A stretch of 64,000 bases of DNA from Cystobacter fuscus DSM 2262 (GCF_000335475.2 NZ_ANAH02000011.1:372001-436000); one strand, 5' to 3'; positions 46,288 through 55,963 are shown, numbered from the stretch's first letter. Notes: generated by a model from the sequence alone, not told the origin. Made by a program: numbers and translations.

Positions 46288-48253
46288 CCGCGATGATGCG
46301 GCGCAGTCCGGGGAGTGAATTCTTCGTGATGGGGTGCTCTTCGCCCAGGGAGTGCAGCAGTGCTTCCATGGCCTGATGGGCTGTCGTGACGGCTTCGGGC
46401 TTTCTCAACGCGGCCTGGGTTTTCGCCAACAGGTCGAGTGCCTGGGCTGTCTCGGGATGGTGTAGACCCCAGGTCTCACGAGCGATGTCAACGGAGCGGC
46501 GCAGTAACGGCTCTCCTTCCTGTGGACGCTCTTGCAGAGTTAGAGCGAAGCCCAGGTTCGCCAGGGTTGCGCAGAGTTTGGGATGTTGAGGCCCGAGCGC
46601 CTGCTCTTGGATGGCAAGAGCTTGGCGCAGCAACTCCTCCGTCTCGCTGTAACGGCCATGACTGGCGAGTACCCTGGCCAGCTCGTGAAGCGAATTGGCG
46701 TAGTCGACGTTTCGCGGGCCGAGCGACTGCTCTAGAATGGCAAGCGACTGGCGCAGAAGTGTCTCCGCTTCTGCGTAATGGCCTCGTTCGTAAAGGACAT
46801 AGCCCAGTTCGTGGAGAATCCGTGCACGAACCGCGGGATGGACCTGCTCGGTTGAATTGAGTTGATGGCGAAGAAGCGACTCGGCTTCCGCGAGTTGACC
46901 TCGTGAGCTGAACACCCGGACGAGCAGTACCCAGTGCTCTGGATCGGCATCCACTGCACGTCTAGCCCAGACGTAAGCCACATCGAGGTCCTGTACGGTG
47001 AGGGCCCTGAGTGCTACTTGGCTCCAAAGCCATTCTGTCCGAGGAGAGCACCGAAGCAGTATTTCAGCGATCTCATCCCTCGCCCCAATGCCTTTGATCC
47101 ATTCTTGAGAGGGGAGTGCCTTCGCCCACGCGGACCACCACTTGAAATCCTCGGCGTCTACCCGCTCCCCTTGGCTCAATCGCCGTTCGATGGTTTCCAA
47201 CTCCGCCCGGTGCCGCCGCCGCATCCCGTCGCGCTCCGCTCCAAATGCCCTCATGGAGGGAGGCGGTGCGCTTCCTCGGGCCAGCTGCTTCTCTGTCACC
47301 AGCCCATGCGCGGAGGCCAGCCGCCCCACGGTCGCACCCGGATCTGTCTCCTTCAGAATCGCCCCCTCCAAGGAGTGATCGCCGACACCTCGTTCCAGGA
47401 GATCGCCCAGTAATTGGATGGCTTCGGGCTCCAGGTCCACCAGCGCGGCTAGCCGGCCCGGTTGTTTCGCTCCGGCTTTCCTCAACCGCTCGTAGGCTTC
47501 TCCTGGCTCCGCGACCTGACCATGGACCTCCCACCAACCCGGGGATCGCACAGATGGCTCGACCAGGAGGGTCCGTGTCTGGCGCCTCGCCTCGGCCAGC
47601 GCCCAGCGCACCCGCCGGAGCCGGAAGTCTCCATCCACGTCCGTCCACGCGAGCCACTCTCCGGGACCGCTCGCCCTGATCTCCGCGACGAGCTCCGCGT
47701 ACGGCCGTGTCGCGCTGACCTTCCTAATCACCCGGTGGGGCCTCGCCACCGCGAAGCTCGCCTCCAGGTTGCCTCCCGTCCAGACGATGCCGGGCACCCG
47801 GGCCGCCAGCGCACGGCGGAGTCCCGCCACCGCGTACGGAGGCGGCCCCGCGGGACACTCCAACCGGAGCGAGACCCAGTCGAGGAAGTCCACGGCGCCC
47901 CGCGACAGCGCCACGGACACTTCGCGCGTGCAGAACAGCACCACGCGCAGCGCACGCGAGGCGAAGAGGGGCCGGTTGATGTTCAGCCAGTCCGCGTCCT
48001 CCGCGCGTGGAATCAGCACCAGCGTCGAGCCGGGACGGGTCTCCACGAGTTGCTGGGCCTCGGTGTGGACCTCCAGCTCCGGGGAGATGGGCAACAGCGC
48101 CCGCACCAACTCCCCCAACCGCTCGGGGCGGGCGTGGTCCACCAGCACCAGCAGCCCGGCGCGAGACAGCCCGAGCGAGACCTTCAGTCTGCGGAGCCAG
48201 CCGGGGGTTGCCGGACCAGATGCATCGTCAGGAGCGGATGGGGGTAGTACCAT
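46277..48253 (-). CDS. TPR protein partnered with P-loop ATPase
   Basis: 658 residues. The N-terminal about 110 residues form an alpha/beta domain (AGLLVLVDHARPERLGELVRAL, ALRVVLFCTREVSVALSRGAVDFLDW). A middle domain of about 250 residues follows. From about 450 there are kinesin-light-chain-type TPRs of 42 residues (AEAETLLRQSLAILEQSLGP, SETEELLRQALAIQEQALGP, GEPLLRRSVDIARETWGLHHPE). The start ATG lies inside the ATPase 3' end (70-bp overlap). This is a two-gene arrangement reminiscent of split NTPase/TPR (STAND-like) sensors; function unknown. The frame is intact although the ATPase partner is broken. Confidence 0.7.
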   Translation of the reverse strand: MVLPPSAPDDASGPATPGWLRRLKVSLGLSRAGLLVLVDHARPERLGELVRALLPISPELEVHTEAQQLVETRPGSTLVLIPRAEDADWLNINRPLFASRALRVVLFCTREVSVALSRGAVDFLDWVSLRLECPAGPPPYAVAGLRRALAARVPGIVWTGGNLEASFAVARPHRVIRKVSATRPYAELVAEIRASGPGEWLAWTDVDGDFRLRRVRWALAEARRQTRTLLVEPSVRSPGWWEVHGQVAEPGEAYERLRKAGAKQPGRLAALVDLEPEAIQLLGDLLERGVGDHSLEGAILKETDPGATVGRLASAHGLVTEKQLARGSAPPPSMRAFGAERDGMRRRHRAELETIERRLSQGERVDAEDFKWWSAWAKALPSQEWIKGIGARDEIAEILLRCSPRTEWLWSQVALRALTVQDLDVAYVWARRAVDADPEHWVLLVRVFSSRGQLAEAESLLRHQLNSTEQVHPAVRARILHELGYVLYERGHYAEAETLLRQSLAILEQSLGPRNVDYANSLHELARVLASHGRYSETEELLRQALAIQEQALGPQHPKLCATLANLGFALTLQERPQEGEPLLRRSVDIARETWGLHHPETAQALDLLAKTQAALRKPEAVTTAHQAMEALLHSLGEEHPITKNSLPGLRRIIAGGE

Positions 48254-49562
48254 TCCGAGTCGTTGGGGTAGGGCAGCAGGTGTTGGTAGTCGAGCAGCTC
48301 ATGCGCCAGCTCTCCTGGCGGTAGCAGGTGCTGCGGATCCTTCATGACTTCTTGCAGGAGTCGGATGTGATCCGTGTTCAGTCCTGTCTCCTGCCTCAAT
48401 CGCCACTCATCCAATACCTGCTTCACCAACTCCGGAGTCGCGGCGGGAGCATCCTGGTCCCACGCCACCTCGGACAGCGAGCGGATGAATCGGACGAAAT
48501 CCCTGGCCCTCCCACCCGAGCGATAGGCGAGTTCACCGAGCAACTCCGGGCTCACCAGTCCGAGGGCCTCGTTCCCCAGGTCGTTCACCCGCTGCGCGTA
48601 CAGCTCGCGGAAGAAGCCCACTCCGTCCCCAGGTTGGCTCGGGTCGTCATGGTTCAGCACGGGCTCGTTCACCAGCGCGTTGGCCTTGAAGCCGCGCACT
48701 CCGGCCGTGGCGACGTCGTGGCGGAGCGCGAAGGGGCCACACACCACCAGGGGACAGATGAGCTGGGAGAGGAGCTGTGACTCGACGAAGAGCGCCTTGG
48801 CGCGAGGCAGATCCCGGATGCGATCCAGGCCATCGATGACGAGCAGCACCTTGCGGTGTTTCTGCTGCACCTCGCCCAACAGCAGGTTGACGGCACCGAG
48901 GAGTTCCTGCACCTGCCGGTCCTGGTCGGGCACCGCCTTCTCACTGCGTCCCAGCGGCAGGTTCCAGGTCTAGGCTCGCAGGGAACCCATCACGGTCTTG
49001 GCACCCTTGAGCGCCAGGGCCGCTCCGGCGGCCTCCGGGCCCAGCGCTCCCGTGGTGGCGAGGGTCGCCCCCAGGTCCAGGGCTTCCTTCGCGAATGAGC
49101 CCAGGTCGAGTTGGGGGGCGGGTGTCTTGGTGGCCTCCGCCAGCCCCTGCCAGGCCTGGCCGAGTTGCTTCACCATCTCCGGGTCCAGCTCGGTTCCCAA
49201 CCGCTCCTTGAATCGGAACACCAGCGCCAGTCCCGCGAGGAAGCACACCTCCCACGCCTGGATACGGTAGAGCGCGTTGGGATCCTTCACCACGTTGGCG
49301 AAGTGCCGCTCGAGGTCCAGGAAGACGACCAGCTCGCGTTGCTCGCGCTCCTCGGCGACGCGCATCAACTCCGTCGTCTTCCCCGTGCCCACCGTTCCCA
49401 TCAGCAGGATGCGCGGGATGCCGAAGGGTTGATCCAACGTCTCCAACATCTTCTTCGCTGGACTGTGCGGACGGGGAGCCCGCCATTCCATGGGGGCGGG
49501 CAACTCCGGGTCGAATCGCTCGTAGAGTTGTCGAGTTGTCGCCAGAGGTCGCGGCGCGACAT
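48184..49562 (-). pseudogene. P-loop ATPase, disrupted by duplication and amber codon
   Basis: Reads as a 456-residue ATPase once two lesions are repaired. ATG at 49562 gives MSRRDLWRQL, then an 8-bp tandem duplication (AGTTGTCG at 49526-49533 and 49534-49541 on plus) shifts the frame; removing one copy joins it to YERFDPELPAP. Walker A is LLMGTVGTGKTTEL. A TAG at 48970-48972, probably from CAG, then stops the frame after GSLRA; the same frame resumes with TWNLPLGRSEK and carries Walker B KVLLVIDGLDR and GRARDFVRFIRSLSE. Neither fragment alone has both Walker motifs. Either real decay or sequencing error at two places. Confidence 0.75.
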
Positions 49563-49757
49563 GGCGCTGGCTTCTATCACCTGCCCCCGGACCGGGCGAG
49601 CGCGCGGAGGAGTGTATCGTTCCGTGGTCCGCTTGACCGGCGCCGTCCTCGTGCCGTCCGGAGGTGTCGGCTCGGACGTCCAGGCGGACGGAGCCGGGTT
49701 CACGGAACTCCATCGCGCCGGACGTCGTCGCTTCCTCTTCTGTGGAGCGGATGTGTC

Positions 49758-49943
49758 CTAGCCTCGCGGCGGCTGGCCTCCTCTTCCGCGGGACTCACTG
49801 CCCTTCTTCTTGTCGGCCCGGGACACCTTGGGCACCTTGTTCCGCCCCTTGCGCGAGCGGTCTGAAGCCTGGGCTGCCTCGGCCTGCATCTTCTTGGCCT
49901 TGGATGCGCGAACGCCTGCGATGTCGACCACCTCCGTTGTCAT
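49758..49943 (-). CDS. Small basic protein
   Basis: 61 residues, start MTTEVVDIAGVRASKAKKMQ. Very rich in Lys, Arg, Ala and Ser (SRKGRNKVPKVSRADKKKG), ending RGRGGQPPRG, so probably unstructured and nucleic-acid binding. Codon use is compatible with coding, but the ribosome site is weak. No family recognised. Confidence 0.4.
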   Translation of the reverse strand: MTTEVVDIAGVRASKAKKMQAEAAQASDRSRKGRNKVPKVSRADKKKGSESRGRGGQPPRG

Positions 49944-50047
49944 CCAAAGGTGGGGATTGAACACGGCGGGCGCACGGCGAAGAGGAGACAACGCGCCGGG
50001 CGCCCGCGGGGAGAGCAGGCGGGGAAGACGCGCGGCCCGCGTGCGCC

Positions 50048-50239
50048 TCAGCCGCGCAGCTTCGCGCGCGAGGCGGGAGGGATTTGAACGAAGCAGCCGG
50101 GGGCTCCCGGCATGCGCGCGAAACGGCTGAGTTTGCTGGAGTTCCCCTCCTCGAAGAGGATGGCGTATACCTGAGCGAGTGTCTCCGCGGCCTCATTGAA
50201 AAGGCATGCATCCTGGACGGCGAGAGCGGCGAACGTCAT
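50048..50239 (-). CDS. Small protein of unknown function
   Basis: 63 residues, start MTFAALAVQDACLFNEAAET. Supported by a good ribosome site (AGGGAG 7 nt before the ATG) and an amphipathic helix LAQVYAILFEEGNSSKLSRF. The C-terminus is basic. A longer reading frame upstream to 50368 shows no coding features. No family recognised. Confidence 0.45.
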   Translation of the reverse strand: MTFAALAVQDACLFNEAAETLAQVYAILFEEGNSSKLSRFARMPGAPGCFVQIPPASRAKLRG

Positions 50240-50384
50240 GGCGTGGCTCCCTGCGTTGAGGTGGCTGTCGTATCGGGACTTCTTGGAAGATAATCCCGAG
50301 CCCCTCGTGCGGCACCCCATTCCGCGGGGCGGGTAGATTCTCGACGTCCTCCCCGCCGCGAAGTCCACTATCGCCCGCCTGCCC

Positions 50385-51719
50385 TCATGACGGACCGGGA
50401 GGGGGTTGCGCCACCAGGGGCAAGCGCATCACGAAGCGGGCGCCGCCCTCGGGGCGGTTCTCCGCGTGGAGTGTGCCCCCGGCCCGCGACACGTACTCAC
50501 TGCACAGGGCGAGCCCCAACCCCGTGCCCCTGCCGGGGGGCTTGGTGGTGAAGAAGGCATCGAAGATGTGGGGCAGCACCTCCGGGGGGATGCCCGGTCC
50601 GTTGTCCTCCACCCGCAGGCACACCGCTTGTCCTTCCCGCCGCGCGCTCACCGTGATGTGCGCGTGGCGCGGGGGGTGCGCGGCCTCCACCGCGTCCGCG
50701 GCGTTGAGCAGCAGGTTGACCATCACCTGCACCATGTGCCGCTGGCTCAGCCGCACCGCCGACAGCTCCGGTTCGATCTCCAACGCGACCTCGCCTTCCC
50801 GGCCCAGTCGCACCGAGGCCAGACGCCTCGCCTCGTGCAGGGCTTCCTCCAGCACGCCCTCCTCGGCCTCGCCCAACTGGCCGGAGCGCGAGAAGCCGCG
50901 CAGGTCCGTGACGATCTGTTGGATGCGCACCACCCCCTGCAACGTCTCCTCGAGCAGCTCGCACAGCTCCCACGGCTCCATGCGGGGGATGCCGCCGTGG
51001 TTCGCCTCGCCGCGCAGGAAGCTCAGGTTGGCCTTCACGAAGGCCAGGGGGTTGTTCACCTCGTGCGCCACGCCCGCGGCCAGTTGTCCCATGAGCACGA
51101 GCCGCTCCACCTCGGCGCGCTCCCGCTCGGCGCGTCCCCGCAGGCGCTCGCTCTCCGCGAGCTGCTCCAGCACCTGGAGACGGGACTGGTGGGACTCCTG
51201 CTGCGCGGCGATCATTCGCCGGTACACGCGCGTGCCGAACAGGGCCAGCCACAGCAGCGCGAGCGAGCTGAAGGCCTGGAGCACCAACGTGCTCGGTGGC
51301 ACCTGGGCCAGCACGCCCACGAGCAGGACCGCGAGGAGCGCCGCCCCTCCGCTCACGAGCGTGGGCAGTTGGCTGCCCGGGGTGAACAGGGCCAGCATGA
51401 AGGGCAGGGCGCCGAACACGTGGAAGTAGGGGCTGAGGGGTCCGCCGCTGAAGTGCACGAGTGTCGTCGCGCACAGCAGCCCGACGAGTCCGCTCGGCAC
51501 CCCCAACTGCTCTGGTTCGAACCAGCCTCTTTCCAGCGCCAGGCCGAGCCCCACGTAGACCAGGATGAAAAACAACAGGGAGCCCACGAGCGCGGGGGAG
51601 AGGCTCCAGGTGACCGCGCAGTGGACGAGCAGCGCGCCCACCAGACAGGCCGCTCCGTTGAAGTAGCTCTTCCTCTGGACTTCCCGCATGGCCTTCGTGT
51701 CGGAGAGGTCGGGTCCCAT
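50385..51719 (-). CDS. Membrane sensor histidine kinase
   Basis: 444 residues from the ATG at 51719 (MGPDLSDTKAM). Five to six N-terminal membrane helices (about 20-180) form an MASE-like sensor without a large periplasmic loop. A short coiled coil leads to HisKA with the phospho-His in AAGVAHEVNNPLAFVKANL (NtrB/ZraS-like H-E-x-N-N-P). The catalytic domain has NLLLNAADAVE, DNGPGIPPE and GTGLGLALCSEYV. No cognate regulator is adjacent, so it is an orphan kinase. Divergent from the hotdog-like gene. Confidence 0.88.
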   Translation of the reverse strand: MGPDLSDTKAMREVQRKSYFNGAACLVGALLVHCAVTWSLSPALVGSLLFFILVYVGLGLALERGWFEPEQLGVPSGLVGLLCATTLVHFSGGPLSPYFHVFGALPFMLALFTPGSQLPTLVSGGAALLAVLLVGVLAQVPPSTLVLQAFSSLALLWLALFGTRVYRRMIAAQQESHQSRLQVLEQLAESERLRGRAERERAEVERLVLMGQLAAGVAHEVNNPLAFVKANLSFLRGEANHGGIPRMEPWELCELLEETLQGVVRIQQIVTDLRGFSRSGQLGEAEEGVLEEALHEARRLASVRLGREGEVALEIEPELSAVRLSQRHMVQVMVNLLLNAADAVEAAHPPRHAHITVSARREGQAVCLRVEDNGPGIPPEVLPHIFDAFFTTKPPGRGTGLGLALCSEYVSRAGGTLHAENRPEGGARFVMRLPLVAQPPPGPS

Positions 51720-51969
51720 GGCGAAGTGAATCCTACACGTCGCATTCGTGCCTCCCGGGTGGGCTCTCACACGGTGAGAACGAATGGGGGCCCGCGCGGC
51801 GGTCCCAGGGTTTTCATGGGGTTGCTCGATAGGGGACAAATCAAGACGTCACCCCCTGAATGGGATAGAATTCTCCTTGTGTCGGCGCTGGCACGTTCGC
51901 TGTCGCCACGGACCCATCCCGCTCGGGTGGGTCTCTTCACCAAGGCTTTCCACACCCGAGGCTTTCCAC

Positions 51970-52968
51970 ATGGGACGCGCCCCCCGGTTCTCCACGGGCA
52001 TGTCGTGCTCGCCCGCCATCTCCACGCTGGCGACTCCCGCGTTGATGACGCTCTGGGGAGGCCACCTGCCCTTCGCGCCCGAAGGGGAAAAGCCCCAGCG
52101 GGAGCTGAGCCGGCCGGAGTTGTTCGCGCGCATCTGTGTGAGTGCGCCCTACTTCGCGCCGCAGGAGGTGAAGGCGGTAGGGCGGGGTGAGGTGATGGCG
52201 CGTCTGCCCGTGGAGCCGCGGCCGGGGGCGGAGGGGTCGCCCCTGCCTGCCTCGGAGGTGTACCGGCACCTGTCGGTCCTCGGTGCGTGCGCGGCGTCGC
52301 TGGTGAACCCGAGCGAGGGTCCGCACTGCTACCTGCCCCGGCGCGCGTGGGTGGAGCGGCTCCACGAGGGGCCGCTGCCCCAGGCCACCCAGCCGTTGCA
52401 CGGCTCGGCGAAGGCGGAGTTCAACCAGCGGCGCACGGCGATCGCGCACGCGCTGCTGTCGGATCCCGAGGGCCAGCCGCTCTTCGCGATGGGTGTGGAT
52501 TACAACGTGCTGCACGCGGAGTCCTTCGTGCGGCTGTTCCAGGGGACACGGCAGGATCCCCGGCTCGAGGGCCCGTGTCGGGACCCCGCCGTCCAGGTTC
52601 CGCTTCCGTCCCTGCGGGACGTGGTGCGCGAGGGGGAGTGCCTGCGGGGCACGCTCGGTCCGGTGGGTCCGGAGCTGTGCCGGGGTCACTTCGAGCTGTT
52701 CCCGGTGCTGCCCATGGCGGCGGTGGTGGAGGGCCTGTGTGGGCTGGCGGGCACGCTGCTGGGCCAGGGGGAGGGCCAGCCGCCGGCTCGCTACCTCGTG
52801 ACGCGCGGGGATGTGCGCACCGAGAGCTTCGCCCACGCCGGAGAGACGGTGCGCTTCGACGCCCACCGGCTGGCCGTGAAGGGCCGTGACCATTACTTCG
52901 ACTGCTGGGCGTCGGTGGGGGGCCGTGTGGTGGCGGTGATGGAGCTGACGCTCACCTGTCTGGAGTGA
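51970..52968 (+). CDS. Hotdog-fold-like protein, tentative
   Basis: 332 residues from the ATG at 51970 (MGRAPRFSTG). The C-terminal half (GHFELFPVLPMAAVVEGLCGLAGTLLGQG, then VTRGDVRTESFAHAGETVRFDAHRL and YFDCWASVGGRVVAVMELTL) follows the strand-helix-strand order of FabZ/ApeI-like hotdog dehydratases or thioesterases. The first half may be a second, degenerate hotdog. The catalytic residues cannot be assigned confidently. It is followed by the tyrosine-degradation genes at 159 bp. Confidence 0.5.
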   Translation: MGRAPRFSTGMSCSPAISTLATPALMTLWGGHLPFAPEGEKPQRELSRPELFARICVSAPYFAPQEVKAVGRGEVMARLPVEPRPGAEGSPLPASEVYRHLSVLGACAASLVNPSEGPHCYLPRRAWVERLHEGPLPQATQPLHGSAKAEFNQRRTAIAHALLSDPEGQPLFAMGVDYNVLHAESFVRLFQGTRQDPRLEGPCRDPAVQVPLPSLRDVVREGECLRGTLGPVGPELCRGHFELFPVLPMAAVVEGLCGLAGTLLGQGEGQPPARYLVTRGDVRTESFAHAGETVRFDAHRLAVKGRDHYFDCWASVGGRVVAVMELTLTCLE

Positions 52969-53127
52969 GACCTTCCCGCGAGCTGAATGGTGTCCATGAA
53001 GTGAAGTCCTGGCATCGCATGAGCGATGCTCCGCATGACGCGGTGCGAGGTGCCCGCCTTCCGCTTGACACCCCGTGCTCCGGCACGGAAAAGCCGGGGG
53101 GCAAGCCACCTGCCAGGAGCCCGATAC

Positions 53128-54105
53128 ATGAAGCTCGCCACCCTCAAGGACGGAACGCGCGACGGACGGCTCATCGTCGTCAAGCGGGACCAGTCGGCGT
53201 TCGTGCCCGCCACCTCCGTGGTTCCCACGCTCCAGGCCGCGTTGGATCAATGGGACGCGCTGGAGCCCCGGCTGCGCGCCCTGGCCGAGGACCTGGAGTC
53301 CGGCCGCGTGCGCGGCGAGCCGCTCGACGTGCGCGCCCTGCACTCGCCCCTGCCCCGCGCCTACGAGTGGGTGGACGGCAGCGCCTACCTCAACCACGTG
53401 GTGCTCGTGCGCAAGGCGCGCAACGCCGAGCCCCCCGCCACGCTCAAGACGGATCCGCTCGTCTACCAGGGCGGCTCGGGCACCTTCCTCGCGCCCACGC
53501 AGGACCTGGTGCTGCCCGACGAGAGCTGGGGCCTGGACTTCGAGTCCGAGGTGGCCGTCATCCTCGGTGACGTGCCGCTGGGCACCCAGGCGAAGGACGC
53601 GGGCCAGTACGTGAAGCTGGTGATGCTCTGCAATGACATCACCCTGCGCAACCTCATCCCCGCCGAGCTCGCCAAGGGCTTTGGCTTCTTCCAGGGCAAG
53701 CCCTCCACCGCCTTCAGCCCCTTCGCGCTCACCCCGGACGAGCTGGGCGCGGCGTGGAAGGACGGCCGGGTCCACCTGCGCCTGCGCTCCACCCTCAATG
53801 GCCAGGTGGTGGGTGACACGGACGCCGGCCCGGAGATGCACTTCTCCTTCTTCGATTTGATCCAGCACATCACCAAGACGCGCGCCTTGACCGCGGGGAC
53901 GATCCTCGGCAGCGGCACCGTGTCCAACGAGGAGCGCGCCCGGGGCATCTCCTGCCTCGCCGAGCGGCGGATGATCGAGACCATCGAGCAGGGCGCGCCC
54001 CGGACGCCCTTCATGAAGGTGGGCGACACCATCGACATCGAGATGTTCGGCCCGGAGGGCACGAGCCTGTTCGGCCGCATTTCCCAGAAGGTGGTGGCGG
54101 GATGA
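53128..54105 (+). CDS. fahA: Fumarylacetoacetate hydrolase family protein
   Basis: 325 residues. Hydrolyses fumarylacetoacetate to fumarate and acetoacetate, the last step of tyrosine degradation. Features are SWGLDFESEVAVILGDVP with metal-binding acids, NDITLRNLIPAELAKGFGFFQGKPSTAFSP, and ILGSGTVSNEERARGISCLAERR. Start at the ATG at 53128 with AGGAG upstream. Its stop overlaps the maiA start (ATGA). Confidence 0.9.
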   Translation: MKLATLKDGTRDGRLIVVKRDQSAFVPATSVVPTLQAALDQWDALEPRLRALAEDLESGRVRGEPLDVRALHSPLPRAYEWVDGSAYLNHVVLVRKARNAEPPATLKTDPLVYQGGSGTFLAPTQDLVLPDESWGLDFESEVAVILGDVPLGTQAKDAGQYVKLVMLCNDITLRNLIPAELAKGFGFFQGKPSTAFSPFALTPDELGAAWKDGRVHLRLRSTLNGQVVGDTDAGPEMHFSFFDLIQHITKTRALTAGTILGSGTVSNEERARGISCLAERRMIETIEQGAPRTPFMKVGDTIDIEMFGPEGTSLFGRISQKVVAG

Positions 54106-54749
54106 GGCTCTATAACTATTGGCGTTCGTCCTCCTCGTGGCGGGTGCGCATCGCGCTGAACCTCAAGGGTCTGTCCTACGAGTACGTGCCCGTGCACCTG
54201 GTGAAGGACGGTGGCGAGCAGCACTCCGAGGCCTACCGGGCTCTCAACCCCTTGAGCACGGTGCCCCTGTTGGAGGTCACCGAGGGGGGCCGCGTCCACC
54301 GCCTGAGCCAGTCCATGGCCATCCTCGAGTACCTCGAGGAGCGTCATCCCTCGCCTGCCCTGCTGCCCGCCGACCCCTTTCTCCGGGGCAGGGCCCGGAT
54401 GTTGGCGGAGGTGGTGAACTCGGGCATCCAGCCGCTGCAGAACCTGACGGTGCTCCAGCGCGTCAAGACCGAGTGCAACGCGGACGACAAGGCCTGGGCC
54501 GCGCATTGGATTGCCCGGGGGCTGGCGGCGTTCCAGGCGATGGCCCAGGAGACGGCGGGCCGTTACTGTGTGGGGGACAGCGTGTCGTTCGCCGACGCGT
54601 GCCTGGTGCCGCAGCTTTATTCCGCCCGGCGTTTTGGGGTCGATCTCCAGCCGTATGGACTGCTCACCCGCGTGGAAGCGGCGTGTGCCTCCCTTCCCGC
54701 CTTCCAGGCGGCTCACGCGGAACGGCAGCCCGACGCCGTCCCCGCTTGA
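54102..54749 (+). CDS. maiA: Maleylacetoacetate isomerase (zeta-class GST)
   Basis: 215 residues. Zeta-class motif YWRSSSSWRVRIALNLKG, with the catalytic Ser region, then NPLSTVPLLE and LSQSMAILEYLEERHP for glutathione binding. The C-terminal helical domain includes GDSVSFADACLVPQLYSARRFG. Converts maleylacetoacetate to fumarylacetoacetate. Overlaps fahA by 4 bp, so the last two pathway steps are translationally coupled. Confidence 0.93.
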   Translation: MRLYNYWRSSSSWRVRIALNLKGLSYEYVPVHLVKDGGEQHSEAYRALNPLSTVPLLEVTEGGRVHRLSQSMAILEYLEERHPSPALLPADPFLRGRARMLAEVVNSGIQPLQNLTVLQRVKTECNADDKAWAAHWIARGLAAFQAMAQETAGRYCVGDSVSFADACLVPQLYSARRFGVDLQPYGLLTRVEAACASLPAFQAAHAERQPDAVPA

Positions 54750-54799
54750 AATGGTTTTCGCAGTATCCAATCGCCACGCACCGAAGGAGCCGATGACTC

Positions 54800-55963
54800 A
54801 TGGCAAAGCTTGAATCGCTGGGCATCAAGGGTTTGGAGAGCGTTCACTGGTATGTGTCCGACCTGGAGCGCAGCCGCCGCTTCTACGTGAACGGTCTGGA
54901 CTTCACGGAGCGGGGTGTGTCCTCCCCCGAGCTGGAGGCCAAGGGCAAGCAGAAGTCCGCCGTCTTCCAGGCGGGGCAGATCGTGCTGGTGGTGAGCCAG
55001 CCGGTGGGCGAGGGCGGCCGGGCGTGGCGCTACCTGCGCAAGCACCCGGACGGGGTGGGCACGCTCAACTTCCAGGTGGAGGACATCGAGAAGGCCTTCC
55101 GCCTGCTGGAGGAGCGTGGCGCCACCTTCATCAACGACATCGAGCGCTACACGGACGAGAAGGGCGGCAAGCTCGCCCAGTTCTCCATCACCACGCCCTT
55201 TGGCGACACCACCTTCCGCTTCATCCAGCGCGACGGGTATCAGCCGCTCTATCCGGGCTTCGTGGCGCACCCCGAGCCGCGCGGGGGCACCAACCGCTAC
55301 GGCTTCAGCCACGTGGACCACATCACCACCAACTTCCAGACGATGAAGCCCATGCTCCTGTGGATGGAGCACGTGATGGGCTTCGAGAAGTTCTGGGAGG
55401 TGCAGTTCCACACCGAGGACGTGAAGGCGCAGCAGAAGCGCTCGCACGGCTCGGGCCTGCGCTCCGAGGTGATGTGGGATCCGGCGAGCCGGGTGAAGTT
55501 CGCCAACAACGAGCCCTTGCGCCCGTTCTTCAAGGCCTCGCAGGTCAACCTCTTCAACGAGGACCACCGGGGTGATGGCGTGCAGCACCTGGCGCTCATC
55601 GTGAAGGACATCCTCACCACGGTGCGTGAGATGAGGGACTCGAAGGCCGTGAACTTCATGCCGACGCCGGGCGCCTACTACGACGGGCTGCCCGAGCACA
55701 TCCAGAAGCTGGGCATCAAGAAGATCGACGAGGACGTCGAGGTGCTGCGCGACCTGCAGGTGCTCGTGGATGGTGGCGGCGAGCACAGCTACATGCTGCA
55801 GATCTTCATGCAGGATGGGGCAGGGCTCTACAAGGACCAGAAGGCGGGTCCGTTCTTCTACGAGCTCATCCAGCGCAAGGGCGACCAGGGCTTCGGTTTC
55901 GGCAACTTCCGCGCGCTCTTCGAGAGCATCGAGCGCGCGCAGCAGGCGCAAGGACGGGTCTGA
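54800..55963 (+). CDS. hppD: 4-hydroxyphenylpyruvate dioxygenase
   Basis: 387 residues. Non-haem Fe(II) enzyme converting 4-hydroxyphenylpyruvate to homogentisate. Iron ligands are H174 (SHVDHITTNF), H263 (GVQHLALIVKD) and E355 (PFFYELIQRKG). Two vicinal-oxygen-chelate domains of expected length. It lies 50 bp after maiA. Homogentisate 1,2-dioxygenase, the step between, is not in the window. Confidence 0.95.
   Translation: MAKLESLGIKGLESVHWYVSDLERSRRFYVNGLDFTERGVSSPELEAKGKQKSAVFQAGQIVLVVSQPVGEGGRAWRYLRKHPDGVGTLNFQVEDIEKAFRLLEERGATFINDIERYTDEKGGKLAQFSITTPFGDTTFRFIQRDGYQPLYPGFVAHPEPRGGTNRYGFSHVDHITTNFQTMKPMLLWMEHVMGFEKFWEVQFHTEDVKAQQKRSHGSGLRSEVMWDPASRVKFANNEPLRPFFKASQVNLFNEDHRGDGVQHLALIVKDILTTVREMRDSKAVNFMPTPGAYYDGLPEHIQKLGIKKIDEDVEVLRDLQVLVDGGGEHSYMLQIFMQDGAGLYKDQKAGPFFYELIQRKGDQGFGFGNFRALFESIERAQQAQGRV

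Noticed and set aside
48184-48933. An independent 249-residue protein containing Walker B
   Set aside because: It is in the same frame as the upstream Walker A part and continuous with it except for one TAG, so it is the 3' part of one broken gene.
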